Assembly: GCA_965653565.1 (NCBI GenBank)
Contig: CBFHAI010000024.1
Location: 1-64,000 of the forward strand
From: JALCLA01 sp965653565
Lineage (GTDB): Bacteria > Pseudomonadota > Gammaproteobacteria > Xanthomonadales > Xanthomonadaceae
Direction: 5' to 3'
Length of the DNA: 64,000 nt
Positions 14,910-23,345 of the stretch are shown here, piece after piece (the first letter of the stretch is position 1; the number at the start of each line of letters is the position of its first letter). Position numbers and translations under genes: made by a program. The notes beneath the pieces were generated by a model that was not told the DNA's origin, made no database searches, and was given only the letters and a program-made list of their open reading frames with translations.

Positions 14910-16313
14910 ATGCCAGCCACCGTTTCCGACGCCCTGCCCGTGCACGGCGACGTCGCCTTCTACGATCTGCTCGCCGGCGCGCCGGACCGGATCGTCGCGA
15001 TCCACAAGGATGAGCCCGTCTGTGCGCGCGACTTCCTGCGCCATGTGCACGGCGTGGCGGCCTTGCTGCCCGACGGCAGCCATGTGCTGAATCTTTGCGA
15101 CGACCGTTATCGCTTCCTCGTCGGTTTCGCGGCCGCACTGTCGCGCAATCTCACGACGCTGCTGCCGCCGTCGCGCGCGTCCGGTGTCGTCGTCGAACTG
15201 TTCGAACGTTATCCGGGCGCCAGCCTGCTCGGCGATTGCGCGCTGGTCGACAACGTGCGCATCGGTTCGCTGGCGCCCGAGTCGCGCCGGCTGAGCGCCG
15301 ATCTGCCGATGGCCGACGGCGGCACGCCGCGCTTGCGGGCCGACCTGCTCGCCGCGATCGGCTTCACTTCGGGCAGCTCGGGCCCACCGAAGGCGCAGCT
15401 CAAATACTGGGGCAGCTTCTGCGCCTCCACCGCGCTCAACGCCGCCACCCTCGACGCAACCGCAGGACCGCGCGCAAACCTGGTCGCCACCGTGCCGCCG
15501 CAGCATATGTACGGGATGGAGCTATCGGTGCTGCTGCCGCTGCGCGGCGCGGTGTCGATCCACACCGCGCGCCCGTTCTTCCCCGGCGACATCGCCGCGG
15601 CGCTGCACGAGGTTCCGGCGCCGCGCGTGCTGGTCACCACACCGGTGCATCTGCGCACGTTGCTCGCGAGCGGCCAGCGCTTGCCGCCGCTGGCGGCGAT
15701 CGTCAGTGCCACCGCGCCGCTGTCGCAGGAACTGGCGCAGGCCGCGGAAACTGCGTTCGCCACGCGCGTACTGGAATTCTTCGGCAGCACCGAAACCTGC
15801 GTGCTCGGCCACCGCCGCACCGCGCACGACGCCGATTGGACGCACTACTCCGGCGTGCGCTTCGGCCATCGCCCGGACGGCGCGCTGGTGGAAGCCGCCT
15901 GGCTGCCGGCGCCGGTGCTGTTGCAGGACGTGATCGAAAACCTGCCCGGCCAGCGTTTCCGGCTCGCCGGACGCGCCAGCGATCATCTGGAAATCGCCGG
16001 CAAGCGCGCGTCGCTGGCCGAGCTCACGCGCCGCCTGCTGGCGATCGAAGGCGTACGCGACGCCGTGGTGTTCCAGCCCGATGCCGACGGCGGCCCGGTG
16101 CAACGCGTGGCGGCGCTGGTGGTGGCGCCGGATCTGGACGAAGCGTGGATCACCACCATCCTGCGCCAGACCGTCGACCCGGTATTCCTGCCGCGGCCGC
16201 TGCGCCTGGTGGCGGCACTGCCGCGCAACGCGACCGGCAAACTGCCGCGCCAGGCCCTGCTCGATGCGCTGCGCGGCAATGCGGCGCGAGTCGATGAGGC
16301 CGATGGCGCGTGA
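14910..16313 (+). CDS. AMP-dependent acyl/aryl-acid ligase of the pigment cluster
   Basis: A 467-residue ANL-superfamily adenylating enzyme, shorter than full acyl-CoA synthetases. The AMP loop TSGSSGPPK lies at residues 153-161, PQHMYGME near 203, EFFGSTETC near 288, the Arg-containing linker GQRFRLAGRASDHLEIAGKR near 355, and the C-terminal catalytic Lys in NATGKLPR. The start is placed after a GGGGGAA ribosome-binding site. In xanthomonadin and other aryl-polyene clusters an enzyme of this class activates the hydroxybenzoate starter and loads it on an ACP; that role here is inferred from the nearby ketosynthases, ACP and chorismatase. It is separated from them by one divergent gene. Confidence 0.87.
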   Translation: MPATVSDALPVHGDVAFYDLLAGAPDRIVAIHKDEPVCARDFLRHVHGVAALLPDGSHVLNLCDDRYRFLVGFAAALSRNLTTLLPPSRASGVVVELFERYPGASLLGDCALVDNVRIGSLAPESRRLSADLPMADGGTPRLRADLLAAIGFTSGSSGPPKAQLKYWGSFCASTALNAATLDATAGPRANLVATVPPQHMYGMELSVLLPLRGAVSIHTARPFFPGDIAAALHEVPAPRVLVTTPVHLRTLLASGQRLPPLAAIVSATAPLSQELAQAAETAFATRVLEFFGSTETCVLGHRRTAHDADWTHYSGVRFGHRPDGALVEAAWLPAPVLLQDVIENLPGQRFRLAGRASDHLEIAGKRASLAELTRRLLAIEGVRDAVVFQPDADGGPVQRVAALVVAPDLDEAWITTILRQTVDPVFLPRPLRLVAALPRNATGKLPRQALLDALRGNAARVDEADGA

Positions 16314-16348
16314 TCGGTCGAAGCCGCGTCGGTCGACATGAAGCGACG

Positions 16349-16385
16349 AAAAAATGCCGGTTGAAATCCCACCGATGATTTCAAC
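16349..16385 (-). terminator. Intrinsic terminator of the DUF218 gene
   Basis: A perfect 9-base inverted repeat (GTTGAAATC at 16360-16368, GATTTCAAC at 16377-16385, 8-base loop) lies at the very end of the minus-strand DUF218 gene. On the minus strand it is followed within five bases by a run of six T (complement of 16349-16354). The ligase gene converges from the other side. Confidence 0.6.
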
Positions 16386-17061
16386 TGAGCTTGGCCAGCA
16401 TGCGCCGGTGGCCGATCGATCCGGCCCAGCGGCGGCCGATATCGATCCACATCACGAGCGCGGCTTCGCCGGACACCGCTGCGATCTGCGCGGGCGTGAC
16501 GCGCCATTCGCGCTCGGCGGCGCACAGCCGGTGCGGCAGGCGCAGGCAATCGGCGAGCAGTGCACAGCGCGCCAGGTGATAGCGATTGCTCAGCAGCACC
16601 GGCGTCGCCTCGACATCGCGGAGCAGGCGTCGCGCGTGGCGCAGGTTTTCCAGCGTGTCGCGCGATTCGTCTTCGCGCACCAGTTGCACCGTTGGCGGAA
16701 ATCCGCGCGCGCGCAGTTCGCGCTGCGCGATTTCGGCTTCGCTCGGCGACGGACCGCCGCCGAGCAGCAGCACGCGCGCCACCCCGCCGCCGAGCGCCAG
16801 CGCCTGCGCGCGTTCGATGCGGCAGGTGAAATCGGCATCCGGCACCCCGTGACGGCAATGCTTGCCGAACAGCAGCACGCTGGCGTCCTTAGCCTCACCG
16901 ATGTCGGCCGCCGCGCGCCGCGCCACGCGCCAGACGTGCGCCAGGTAGGCGACGTACAGCAGGCCGCCGGTCAGCAGCAGCGCGGCGGTCGCGACGGCCA
17001 GGGCGTGCAGCACATCGAGGTCGCGCAGCAGGGTCTGGCGGTGGCGGCGTCGCGCAGTCAT
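16381..17061 (-). CDS. YdcF/ElyC (DUF218) family membrane protein
   Basis: A 226-residue protein with one N-terminal transmembrane helix (about residues 18-40) and a DUF218 domain facing the periplasm. The domain shows VLLFGKH near 64, RIERAQALALGG near 82, VLLLGGG near 97, the family motif SRDTLENLRHAR near 133 and LLSNRYHLARC near 157. Relatives such as ElyC and SanA affect envelope integrity; the biochemical role is not settled. It sits between the pigment ligase and the ketosynthases on the opposite strand, so it may be an unrelated gene caught inside the cluster or an accessory envelope factor. Confidence 0.85.
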   Translation of the reverse strand: MTARRRHRQTLLRDLDVLHALAVATAALLLTGGLLYVAYLAHVWRVARRAAADIGEAKDASVLLFGKHCRHGVPDADFTCRIERAQALALGGGVARVLLLGGGPSPSEAEIAQRELRARGFPPTVQLVREDESRDTLENLRHARRLLRDVEATPVLLSNRYHLARCALLADCLRLPHRLCAAEREWRVTPAQIAAVSGEAALVMWIDIGRRWAGSIGHRRMLAKLS

Positions 17062-17177
17062 CGCGACAGTCTGGCGCAGCGTCCGCGGCAGGCCAAGCCA
17101 TCGCCGCGTCTACACAGCGCGGCGGCGAGCCTGACCTATACTCCGCAGCCCCGGATTGCGGCCCTTCCCCGCCTGCC

Positions 17178-18377
17178 ATGTCTCTGCCTGCCATGACTCC
17201 CCTGGCGATCACGGCCAGCACCGCTACCACGGCCTGCGGCGCCGGCCTGGCGGCATTGCGCGGCGCGCTCGCCGCCCGCCGCAGCGGCTTGCGGCGCAAC
17301 GATTTTTCGTCGACGCCGCTGCCGACCTGGATCGGCCGGGTCGACGGTCTCGAGGATGCGCCCTTGCCGGCGCAGTTCGCGCGCTGGGAGTGCCGCAACA
17401 ACCGGCTCGCCTGGTTCGCCTTGCAACAGGACGATTTCCTGGCGCGCGTGCAGGCCTTGCGCGAACGCTACGGCGCGCATCGCGTCGCGCTGGTGCTCGG
17501 CACCTCGACCTCGAGCATCGGCGCCACCGAAGAAGCCTACGCGCGGCTCGACGCCGATCAGCGCTTCCCCGCCGATCTGGCGCGTCCGATCGTGCACACG
17601 CCGCATTCGACCGGCGACTTCCTGCAGGCCGCCACCGGCTTGCGCGGCCCCTGCGTGACGGTGGCGACGGCCTGTTCGTCGAGCGCGAAAGTGTTCGCGC
17701 AGGCGGCGCGACTGATGCAGGCCGGCGTGGTCGACGCCGCACTCGTCGGCGGCGTCGATTCGCTGTGCGGCAGCGTGCTGTTCGGCTTCAATTCGCTCGG
17801 CCTGGTGTCCGCGCAGCCGTGTCGGCCATTCGACGTGGCGCGCTGCGGCCTGTCGCTCGGCGAAGCCGGCGGATTCGCGATCCTCGAACGCGACGGCGAC
17901 GGTCCGTACCTGCGCGGCTACGGCGAATCGAGCGACGCCCACCATATGTCGAGCCCGCATCCGGAAGGCCTCGGCGCGCGGCTTTCGATGCAGGCCGCGC
18001 TGACGCGCGCCGGGCTCGATGCCGACGCCGTCGACTACATCAATCTGCACGGCACCGCGACGCCGAAGAACGACGAGATCGAAGCCGGCGCGATCGCCGC
18101 GATTTTCTCCGCGCGCACCGCCGCCAGTTCCACCAAGGCCTACACCGGCCATACGCTGGGCGCGGCCGGCATCGTCGAATCGGTGATCGCACTGCAGGCG
18201 ATCGAAACCGGGCTGATTCCCGGCAGCCTCAATTGCGACGATCCGGATCCGGCCTGCGGCCCGCAGTTGCTGCGCGAAAATCGCCAGGGAACCGTGCGCG
18301 TGGCGATGAACAATTCGTTCGGCTTCGGCGGCAACAATTGCTCGCTGGTGTTTTCCTCCGGGCGCGGCAACCCATGA
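17178..18377 (+). CDS. Beta-ketoacyl-ACP synthase, elongating (aryl-polyene cluster)
   Basis: A 399-residue condensing enzyme that would extend the acyl chain by malonyl-ACP units. The full catalytic set is present: Cys166 in TACSSS, His291 in HGTATPKND, Lys320 and His325 in TKAYTGHTLGAAG. FGFGGNN near the C-terminus completes the fold. It differs from housekeeping FabF in its short N-terminus and resembles the ketosynthases of aryl-polyene and xanthomonadin clusters. Its stop overlaps the next start (ATGA), coupling it to the chain-length-factor-like partner, as in type II polyketide systems. It is the only complete ketosynthase in the cluster. Confidence 0.92.
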   Translation: MSLPAMTPLAITASTATTACGAGLAALRGALAARRSGLRRNDFSSTPLPTWIGRVDGLEDAPLPAQFARWECRNNRLAWFALQQDDFLARVQALRERYGAHRVALVLGTSTSSIGATEEAYARLDADQRFPADLARPIVHTPHSTGDFLQAATGLRGPCVTVATACSSSAKVFAQAARLMQAGVVDAALVGGVDSLCGSVLFGFNSLGLVSAQPCRPFDVARCGLSLGEAGGFAILERDGDGPYLRGYGESSDAHHMSSPHPEGLGARLSMQAALTRAGLDADAVDYINLHGTATPKNDEIEAGAIAAIFSARTAASSTKAYTGHTLGAAGIVESVIALQAIETGLIPGSLNCDDPDPACGPQLLRENRQGTVRVAMNNSFGFGGNNCSLVFSSGRGNP

Positions 18378-19174
18378 GCGACCTGCACCGATTCGCAGCG
18401 CTGCGCATCCGCGGCATCGGCGCGTGGGCCGGCGGCATGCCGGACTGGACTGCGATGCGCGCGGTTGCGCGCGGCGAAACGCCGCCGGACGAAAGCGCAC
18501 CGAAGCGTCCCGCGCCCGCCTTGCTGCCGCCGAACGAACGCCGCCGTGCGCCCGATTCGGTGCTGCTCGCACTGCAAGTGGCGCAGGCCGCTTGCGATGC
18601 GGCGGGCGTCGAGCCGGCGACGACCCATTCGATCTTCGCCTCGATGCACGGCGATCTGGCCATCACCGACGCCACCTGCCGCACGCTCGCCGAAGCGCCG
18701 ACCGAGGTGTCGCCGATTCGTTTCCACAACTCGGTGCACAACGCGGCCTCCGGCTACTGGACGATAGGCTGCGGCAGCCATGCGCCGTCGACCGCGATTT
18801 CCTCCTTTCGCGCGACCTTCGCGCAAGGTCTGATCGAAGCCGCCACGCAACTGGCGACCGATGTCGATCGCGTGCTGCTGGTCGCCTACGACAGCTCGGC
18901 CAGCGGCCCGCTGGCGGCGGTGTCGTCGAGCCAGGGCCTGCTCGGTTTCGCCTTGGTGCTCGAACGCGCCGCGCCGGGCGAAAGCGGTTTGACCCTGTCT
19001 TTATCGAGCGAAGTCACCGGATTTTCCGACGGTGGTGCGTTGACGCGATTCGCCGGCAACAACGCGATGGCGCCCGCGCTCGCCTTCATCGATGCGCTCG
19101 CCAACGAACGCACGCACTGCGTGCTCGACGCGGGGCCCGATCTCGCGCTCGTCGCGCAGTGGTCGGCACGATGA
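18374..19174 (+). CDS. Ketosynthase-like chain-length-factor protein
   Basis: A 266-residue thiolase-fold protein of the truncated ketosynthase-like group (Ketoacyl-synt_2 type) found beside aryl-polyene ketosynthases. FASMHGDLAITDATC and RFHNSVHNAASGYWTIG near residue 115 are family hallmarks. The position where ketosynthases carry the active Cys reads SHAPSTAISS, so it lacks the nucleophile, as chain-length factors do. It should pair with the upstream ketosynthase and set polyene length. It overlaps that gene and the following glycosyltransferase by four bases each, giving a coupled trio. Confidence 0.87.
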   Translation: MSDLHRFAALRIRGIGAWAGGMPDWTAMRAVARGETPPDESAPKRPAPALLPPNERRRAPDSVLLALQVAQAACDAAGVEPATTHSIFASMHGDLAITDATCRTLAEAPTEVSPIRFHNSVHNAASGYWTIGCGSHAPSTAISSFRATFAQGLIEAATQLATDVDRVLLVAYDSSASGPLAAVSSSQGLLGFALVLERAAPGESGLTLSLSSEVTGFSDGGALTRFAGNNAMAPALAFIDALANERTHCVLDAGPDLALVAQWSAR

Positions 19175-19944
19175 GCCAAGCCGCGCGTGTCGCCGTGCTG
19201 ATTCCGGCGCTGAACGAAGAACTGCGCATCCGCGACGTGCTGCAAGGCGCGCTGCAGCACGCGCAGCACGTGATCCTGGTCGACGACGGTTCGACCGATG
19301 CCACGCTCGAGCGCGTCGCCGATCTGCCGATCCGCGTGATCCGCCACGAACAGCGCCGCGGCAAGGGCGAAGGGCTGCGCACCGGCTTTCGCGCCGCGCT
19401 CGAACTCGATGTCGACGGCGTGCTGACGATGGACGGCGACGGCCAGCACCTGGGCTCCGACATTCCGCGCCTGCTGGCCGCCGCCCGCGCCTATCCGCAG
19501 CACATCGTGATCGGTGCCCGGCTGCGCAAACGCGAACAGCAACCCTGGCATCGCCGCCTCGCCAACGAATTCGGCGACTGGGGCATCGCCTGGGCCACCG
19601 GCTACCGCATCGCCGATACGCAAAGCGGGCAACGCTACTACCCGCGCGCGGTCTGCGAACTGGCCGACGTGGCCGGCGAAGGCTTCGTGTTCGAAGCCGA
19701 CATCCTGATCCAGGCGGCGCGCCGGCTCGGCACGCGCTGCGTCTGCGTGCCGATCGAATCGCGTTACCAGGGCGATGGGCTCGCTGGCCAATTTCGCCGC
19801 AGTCATTTCCGTCCGCTGACCGATCTGTATCGCATCACCTCGCACGTGGTCGGGCGCGTGTTGAGCTACGGCCGCGTGATTCCGCGCTACGTGCAGGCGC
19901 GGCGCGATCGTTCGCCGGTGTTCAACCCCGACCAAGCCGCGTGA
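19171..19944 (+). CDS. Family 2 glycosyltransferase
   Basis: A 257-residue GT-A fold glycosyltransferase. It has VAVLIPALNEELRIRDVL at residues 7-24, VDDGSTDAT near 38, RRGKGEGLRTGF near 64, the DXD-type MDGDGQH near 88 and the SGQRYYPR acceptor-side motif near 151. There are no transmembrane segments, so it is likely cytoplasmic or peripheral. Family 2 enzymes of this layout are seen in xanthomonadin and other aryl-polyene clusters; the sugar donor and acceptor are not known. Translational coupling with the neighbouring genes on both sides supports a role in pigment assembly or anchoring. Confidence 0.88.
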   Translation: MSQAARVAVLIPALNEELRIRDVLQGALQHAQHVILVDDGSTDATLERVADLPIRVIRHEQRRGKGEGLRTGFRAALELDVDGVLTMDGDGQHLGSDIPRLLAAARAYPQHIVIGARLRKREQQPWHRRLANEFGDWGIAWATGYRIADTQSGQRYYPRAVCELADVAGEGFVFEADILIQAARRLGTRCVCVPIESRYQGDGLAGQFRRSHFRPLTDLYRITSHVVGRVLSYGRVIPRYVQARRDRSPVFNPDQAA

Positions 19945-21569
19945 ACGCCGCCCGCGAACACGATGTCGTCATCCTCGGCGGCGGCCTGGCCGGGCTGTCG
20001 CTGGCGCTGCAATTGCGCCAGCAACATCCGCAGGCGCGCATCGCCGTGATCGAACGGCGCCTGCATCCGGTGCCGGAAGCGGCCTTCAAGGTCGGCGAAT
20101 CGACGGTCGAAATCGCGGCGCACTATTTCGCCCACGCCCTGGGGCTGCGCGAGCATCTGGATCGCGAACAAATCGTCAAGTTCGGCTTCCGATTCTTCTT
20201 CAGCGAAGGCCGTCGCGATATCGACCGCTGCGACGAACTCGGCGCGAGCCGGGCCCTGCCGACCGGCGCATGGCAGCTGGATCGCGGCCGTTTCGAGAAC
20301 TTCCTCGGCGAGCGCGCGCGTTCGCTCGGCATCGACTTCCTGCAAGGCGCCGTCGTTTCGCGCGTGCAGTTGAGCGACGACGAAGCGGCGCATGCGGTCG
20401 GCTACACGCGCGACGGCCTCGCGGAAGAAATTCGCGCGCGCTGGGTCGTCGATGCCTCCGGCCGCGCCGCTTTGCTCAAGCGCAAGCTCGGACTCGCGCA
20501 GCCGAACGGGCACAACGCCAACGCGGTGTGGTTCCGTCTCGACGCGCGGCTCGATCCGAACGATTGGTCCGGCGATCGCGCCTGGATCGAACGTTGCCAT
20601 CCGCCGGAACGTTGGCGCTCGACCAATCATTTCGTCGGCGACGGTTACTGGCTGTGGCTGATTCCGCTGGCGTCGGGCTCGCATTCGGTCGGCATCGTGT
20701 GCGACGCGAAAACCCATCCGCTCGAAGGCATGAAAACCTTCGAGCTGGCGATGCAATGGATGCACGAGCATCAGCCGCGTATCGCCGAGGCGATCGAACC
20801 GCTGCGCGAGAGATTGCAGGATTTCGCGTTCTTCCGCGATTTCAGCTACGGCTGCAAACAGGTGTTCTCGCCGCAGCGCTGGGCCCTCACCGGCGAGGCC
20901 GGGCTGTTCCTCGATCCGTTCTATTCGCCGGGCAGCGATTTCATCGCGATCGCCAACACTTATATCGCGCAGCTGATCGGCAAGGACCTGGCCGGCGAAC
21001 ACTGGCAGCCGTACGCCGCGGTGTACGAGCAGCTGTATTTCAGTTTCTACGAAAGCACGCTGGCGATGTATCGCGACCAGTACCACCTGTTCGGCGATGC
21101 GCAGGTGCTGCCGCTGAAAGTGTTGTGGGATTACACCTATTACTGGGGCGTGCTCGGCGCGCTGTTCTTCGACGGCCGCATCGCCGATCTGACGGCGTTG
21201 TCGCGTCTGAAGCCGGAACTGGCGGAAGCCAAGGCACTCAATTTCGCGCTGCAGAACATGCTCGGTGCCTGGGGCCGTGCGAACGCGCCGCCGTCACCTC
21301 ACAGCGAAGGCCGCTTCCTCGATCAGTCGCAGTTGCCGTGGTTCGCCGAGCTCAATCGCGCCTTGAAGGATCGCCACGACGACGCCGGCTTCCGCACCGT
21401 GATCCGCGCCAATCTGCAGCGGCTGCGCGATCTGGCGACGGAGTTGCGCGACGAACTGCGCGCCGCGCATCCGGGTTTCGATACTGCCGACGTCGATGCA
21501 TTGTTGGCGCCGACCGATCAGGCAGCCGGAAGCCGCCTGATCGATCCGCAGTGGCGTGCCGCGCGCTAG
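19941..21569 (+). CDS. Flavin-dependent halogenase-like oxidoreductase 1
   Basis: A 542-residue flavoprotein of the tryptophan-halogenase superfamily. The start is GTG 19941, overlapping the previous stop. The dinucleotide-binding loop is VVILGGGLAGLSLALQL near residue 9, then FKVGEST near 46, the GRFENFL segment near 117, the superfamily motif WLWLIP near 237, and a second FAD site (LTGEAGLFLDPFYSPGSD) near 314. Xanthomonadins are brominated aryl polyenes, so halogenation is a reasonable guess, but many relatives are hydroxylases or reductases. It closes the plus-strand ketosynthase operon and meets a convergent gene with a four-base overlap. Confidence 0.85.
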   Translation: MNAAREHDVVILGGGLAGLSLALQLRQQHPQARIAVIERRLHPVPEAAFKVGESTVEIAAHYFAHALGLREHLDREQIVKFGFRFFFSEGRRDIDRCDELGASRALPTGAWQLDRGRFENFLGERARSLGIDFLQGAVVSRVQLSDDEAAHAVGYTRDGLAEEIRARWVVDASGRAALLKRKLGLAQPNGHNANAVWFRLDARLDPNDWSGDRAWIERCHPPERWRSTNHFVGDGYWLWLIPLASGSHSVGIVCDAKTHPLEGMKTFELAMQWMHEHQPRIAEAIEPLRERLQDFAFFRDFSYGCKQVFSPQRWALTGEAGLFLDPFYSPGSDFIAIANTYIAQLIGKDLAGEHWQPYAAVYEQLYFSFYESTLAMYRDQYHLFGDAQVLPLKVLWDYTYYWGVLGALFFDGRIADLTALSRLKPELAEAKALNFALQNMLGAWGRANAPPSPHSEGRFLDQSQLPWFAELNRALKDRHDDAGFRTVIRANLQRLRDLATELRDELRAAHPGFDTADVDALLAPTDQAAGSRLIDPQWRAAR

Positions 21570-22075
21570 AAATCGCCGAGTTCGGCGTCGTCCTTCGGAT
21601 CCTTCAGCCACGTCGCCACGTCCTTGCCGAGTGCCTTGACGGTGCGGCCGAGCACGGAACACGAACCTTTGTAACCGGCGAAGGCGCCGCCCATCGACGT
21701 GCGCATCCCCTTGAACGCAGCGACGCGCTGGCCGTCCTCGAACAGCGTGCCGCGAATGCGCGTGTACTTGCGATGGCCGATGAAGGCATTGCCCTGGCTC
21801 ACGGCTTCGACGATTTCCATCTGCAGCACGCGGCCGGCATCGTCGGCGGACACGTCATCGGCGAGCGTCACGTCGACGCCGAATTCACGGCCGAATTCCT
21901 GCGTGTACTCGGCCAGCTGGCCCTGCAACTGGACGCATTCTTCGCGCACCCTGCGCTGGATCTCGGCGTCTTCCGACCACGGAATATCGCGCGGCATGCG
22001 GACCGATTGCGCGAAGGCGGTGGACGCGGCGCAAAAAAGAAGGGCCGCAACGACGAGGCGGTTGCAAGGATTCAC
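21566..22075 (-). CDS. Secreted hypothetical protein
   Basis: A 169-residue protein with a clear signal peptide (hydrophobic core LVVAALLFCAAS, cleavage after AFA). The mature part is mixed alpha/beta with a region rich in Gly and Ser (GMRTSMGGAFAGYKGSCSVLG) and two cysteines. I recognise no family. It lies 110 bases after the ketoreductase gene on the same strand, so it may be the last gene of the pigment operon or a separate unit. Its end overlaps the convergent halogenase-like gene by four bases. A periplasmic location is the only safe statement. Confidence 0.75.
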   Translation of the reverse strand: MNPCNRLVVAALLFCAASTAFAQSVRMPRDIPWSEDAEIQRRVREECVQLQGQLAEYTQEFGREFGVDVTLADDVSADDAGRVLQMEIVEAVSQGNAFIGHRKYTRIRGTLFEDGQRVAAFKGMRTSMGGAFAGYKGSCSVLGRTVKALGKDVATWLKDPKDDAELGDF

Positions 22076-22185
22076 GGATTTTCCCCTGATTGAAAGTCGT
22101 GGCGCGAAGCTCGTTGGGCGAGCCGGAAACCTGCAAAACCTGACGCAATTCGGAACCGATTCCGATCACGGCGGCCAGCGGTCGG

Positions 22186-22908
22186 TCACCCCATGCCGCC
22201 GTTCACGCCGATCACCTGGCCGTTGACGTAGCCGGCCATCTCGGAGGCCAGAAACGCGACCAGCGCGGCGACTTCCTGCGGTTTTCCGGCACGTCCGGCG
22301 GGCACCGTGGCCTTGATGATCTCCGGCGCAAAGGTATCGCCGATCATGCGGCCCTCGATGATGCCCGGCGCCACCACGTTCGCCGTGATGCCGCGGCTGC
22401 CCATCTCGCGCGCCAGCGACAGCGTTGCGCCGTGCAAGCCGGCTTTCGCTGCCGCGTAATTGGTCTGGCCGCGGTTGCCGAGTACGGCGGCGACCGACGA
22501 AATCGAAATCACGCGCCCCCATCGCGTGCGCGCCATCGGCAGCAAAAGCGGCTGCGTCACGTTGAAGAAACCGTGCAGCGACACCTCGATGACGCGCCGC
22601 CATTGTTGTTCGCTCATGCCCGCCATCGGCGCGTCGTCATGCACGCCGGCGTTGTTGACGACGATCTGGATCGGGCCGGTTTGCAGCAATGATTCGATCG
22701 CCGAACGCGAGCTGTCGGCCTCGGCGACATCGAAGGCGATCGCGGTGCCCTGCAATTCGTCGGCGAGCGCCTGCGCGCGCTCGAGTCCGGCGTTGGCGTG
22801 CACGATTACGTCGCAGCCCTGCGCTGCGAGCGCACGGCAGATCGCACCGCCGAGATCGCCACTGCCGCCCGTCACCAGGGCGCGACGTCGCGTCTGCGTG
22901 GTATTCAT
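22186..22908 (-). CDS. 3-oxoacyl-ACP reductase of the pigment cluster (FabG type)
   Basis: A 240-residue short-chain reductase that should reduce the 3-oxo group after each condensation, using NADPH. The cofactor loop TGGSGDLGGAICRAL is at residues 14-28, NNAGVHDDAPM near 86, ISSVAAVLGNRGQ near 134, and the catalytic pair in NYAAAKAG near 148. It ends with GQVIGVNGGMG, typical for FabG. It is the last of eight tightly packed minus-strand pigment genes, overlapping the dehydratase gene by four bases (ATGA). The context assigns it to polyene rather than general fatty-acid synthesis. Confidence 0.92.
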   Translation of the reverse strand: MNTTQTRRRALVTGGSGDLGGAICRALAAQGCDVIVHANAGLERAQALADELQGTAIAFDVAEADSSRSAIESLLQTGPIQIVVNNAGVHDDAPMAGMSEQQWRRVIEVSLHGFFNVTQPLLLPMARTRWGRVISISSVAAVLGNRGQTNYAAAKAGLHGATLSLAREMGSRGITANVVAPGIIEGRMIGDTFAPEIIKATVPAGRAGKPQEVAALVAFLASEMAGYVNGQVIGVNGGMG

Positions 22909-23345
22909 CGTTCGTCTCCGGTCTGCAGCATCACCGCGGCGCGGCCCTGGGCCAGCAGCCGGCCGGCGTGTTCGATACGGAATTCGTATTGCCAGCTCGA
23001 GGCCGACGAATGCAGCACCTGTGCATGCACATCGAGGGCGCCGGGCAGGTCGTCGAGCGTGGCGCAATGCAGTTCGACGCTGCGCAGCGACACCAGCATC
23101 CCGGGCCGCGCGCGGCTGCCGTTTTGCGCCGCGTACAGACCGCCGTGCACGGCCATCGCCTGGGCGCCGTATTCGCACAGGTGCAGCGCGGCGACGCGTC
23201 CGTCGCGCCGCAACGGATTGTCGGCGCGCGAATGCGATGCGGTGGTGGCGTGGATGCTTTGCGCATCCCAGGCGACGACGCCGTCGAGCAGGCACATCGC
23301 GTACTGATGCGGAATCAGGGTCTGCAGCTTGTCGCGTGTGATCAT
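22905..23345 (-). CDS. 3-hydroxyacyl-ACP dehydratase, hotdog type (ApeP-like)
   Basis: A 146-residue hotdog-fold protein like the predicted dehydratases of aryl-polyene clusters (COG4706/ApeP group). The N-terminal IPHQYAMCLLDGVVAWD (residues 11-27) carries the conserved His, followed by HLCEYGAQAMAVHGG near 55 on the central helix. It would remove water from 3-hydroxyacyl-ACP to form the conjugated double bonds. It overlaps both neighbours by four bases. Together with the second hotdog protein in this operon it probably forms a heteromeric dehydratase. Confidence 0.85.
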   Translation of the reverse strand: MITRDKLQTLIPHQYAMCLLDGVVAWDAQSIHATTASHSRADNPLRRDGRVAALHLCEYGAQAMAVHGGLYAAQNGSRARPGMLVSLRSVELHCATLDDLPGALDVHAQVLHSSASSWQYEFRIEHAGRLLAQGRAAVMLQTGDER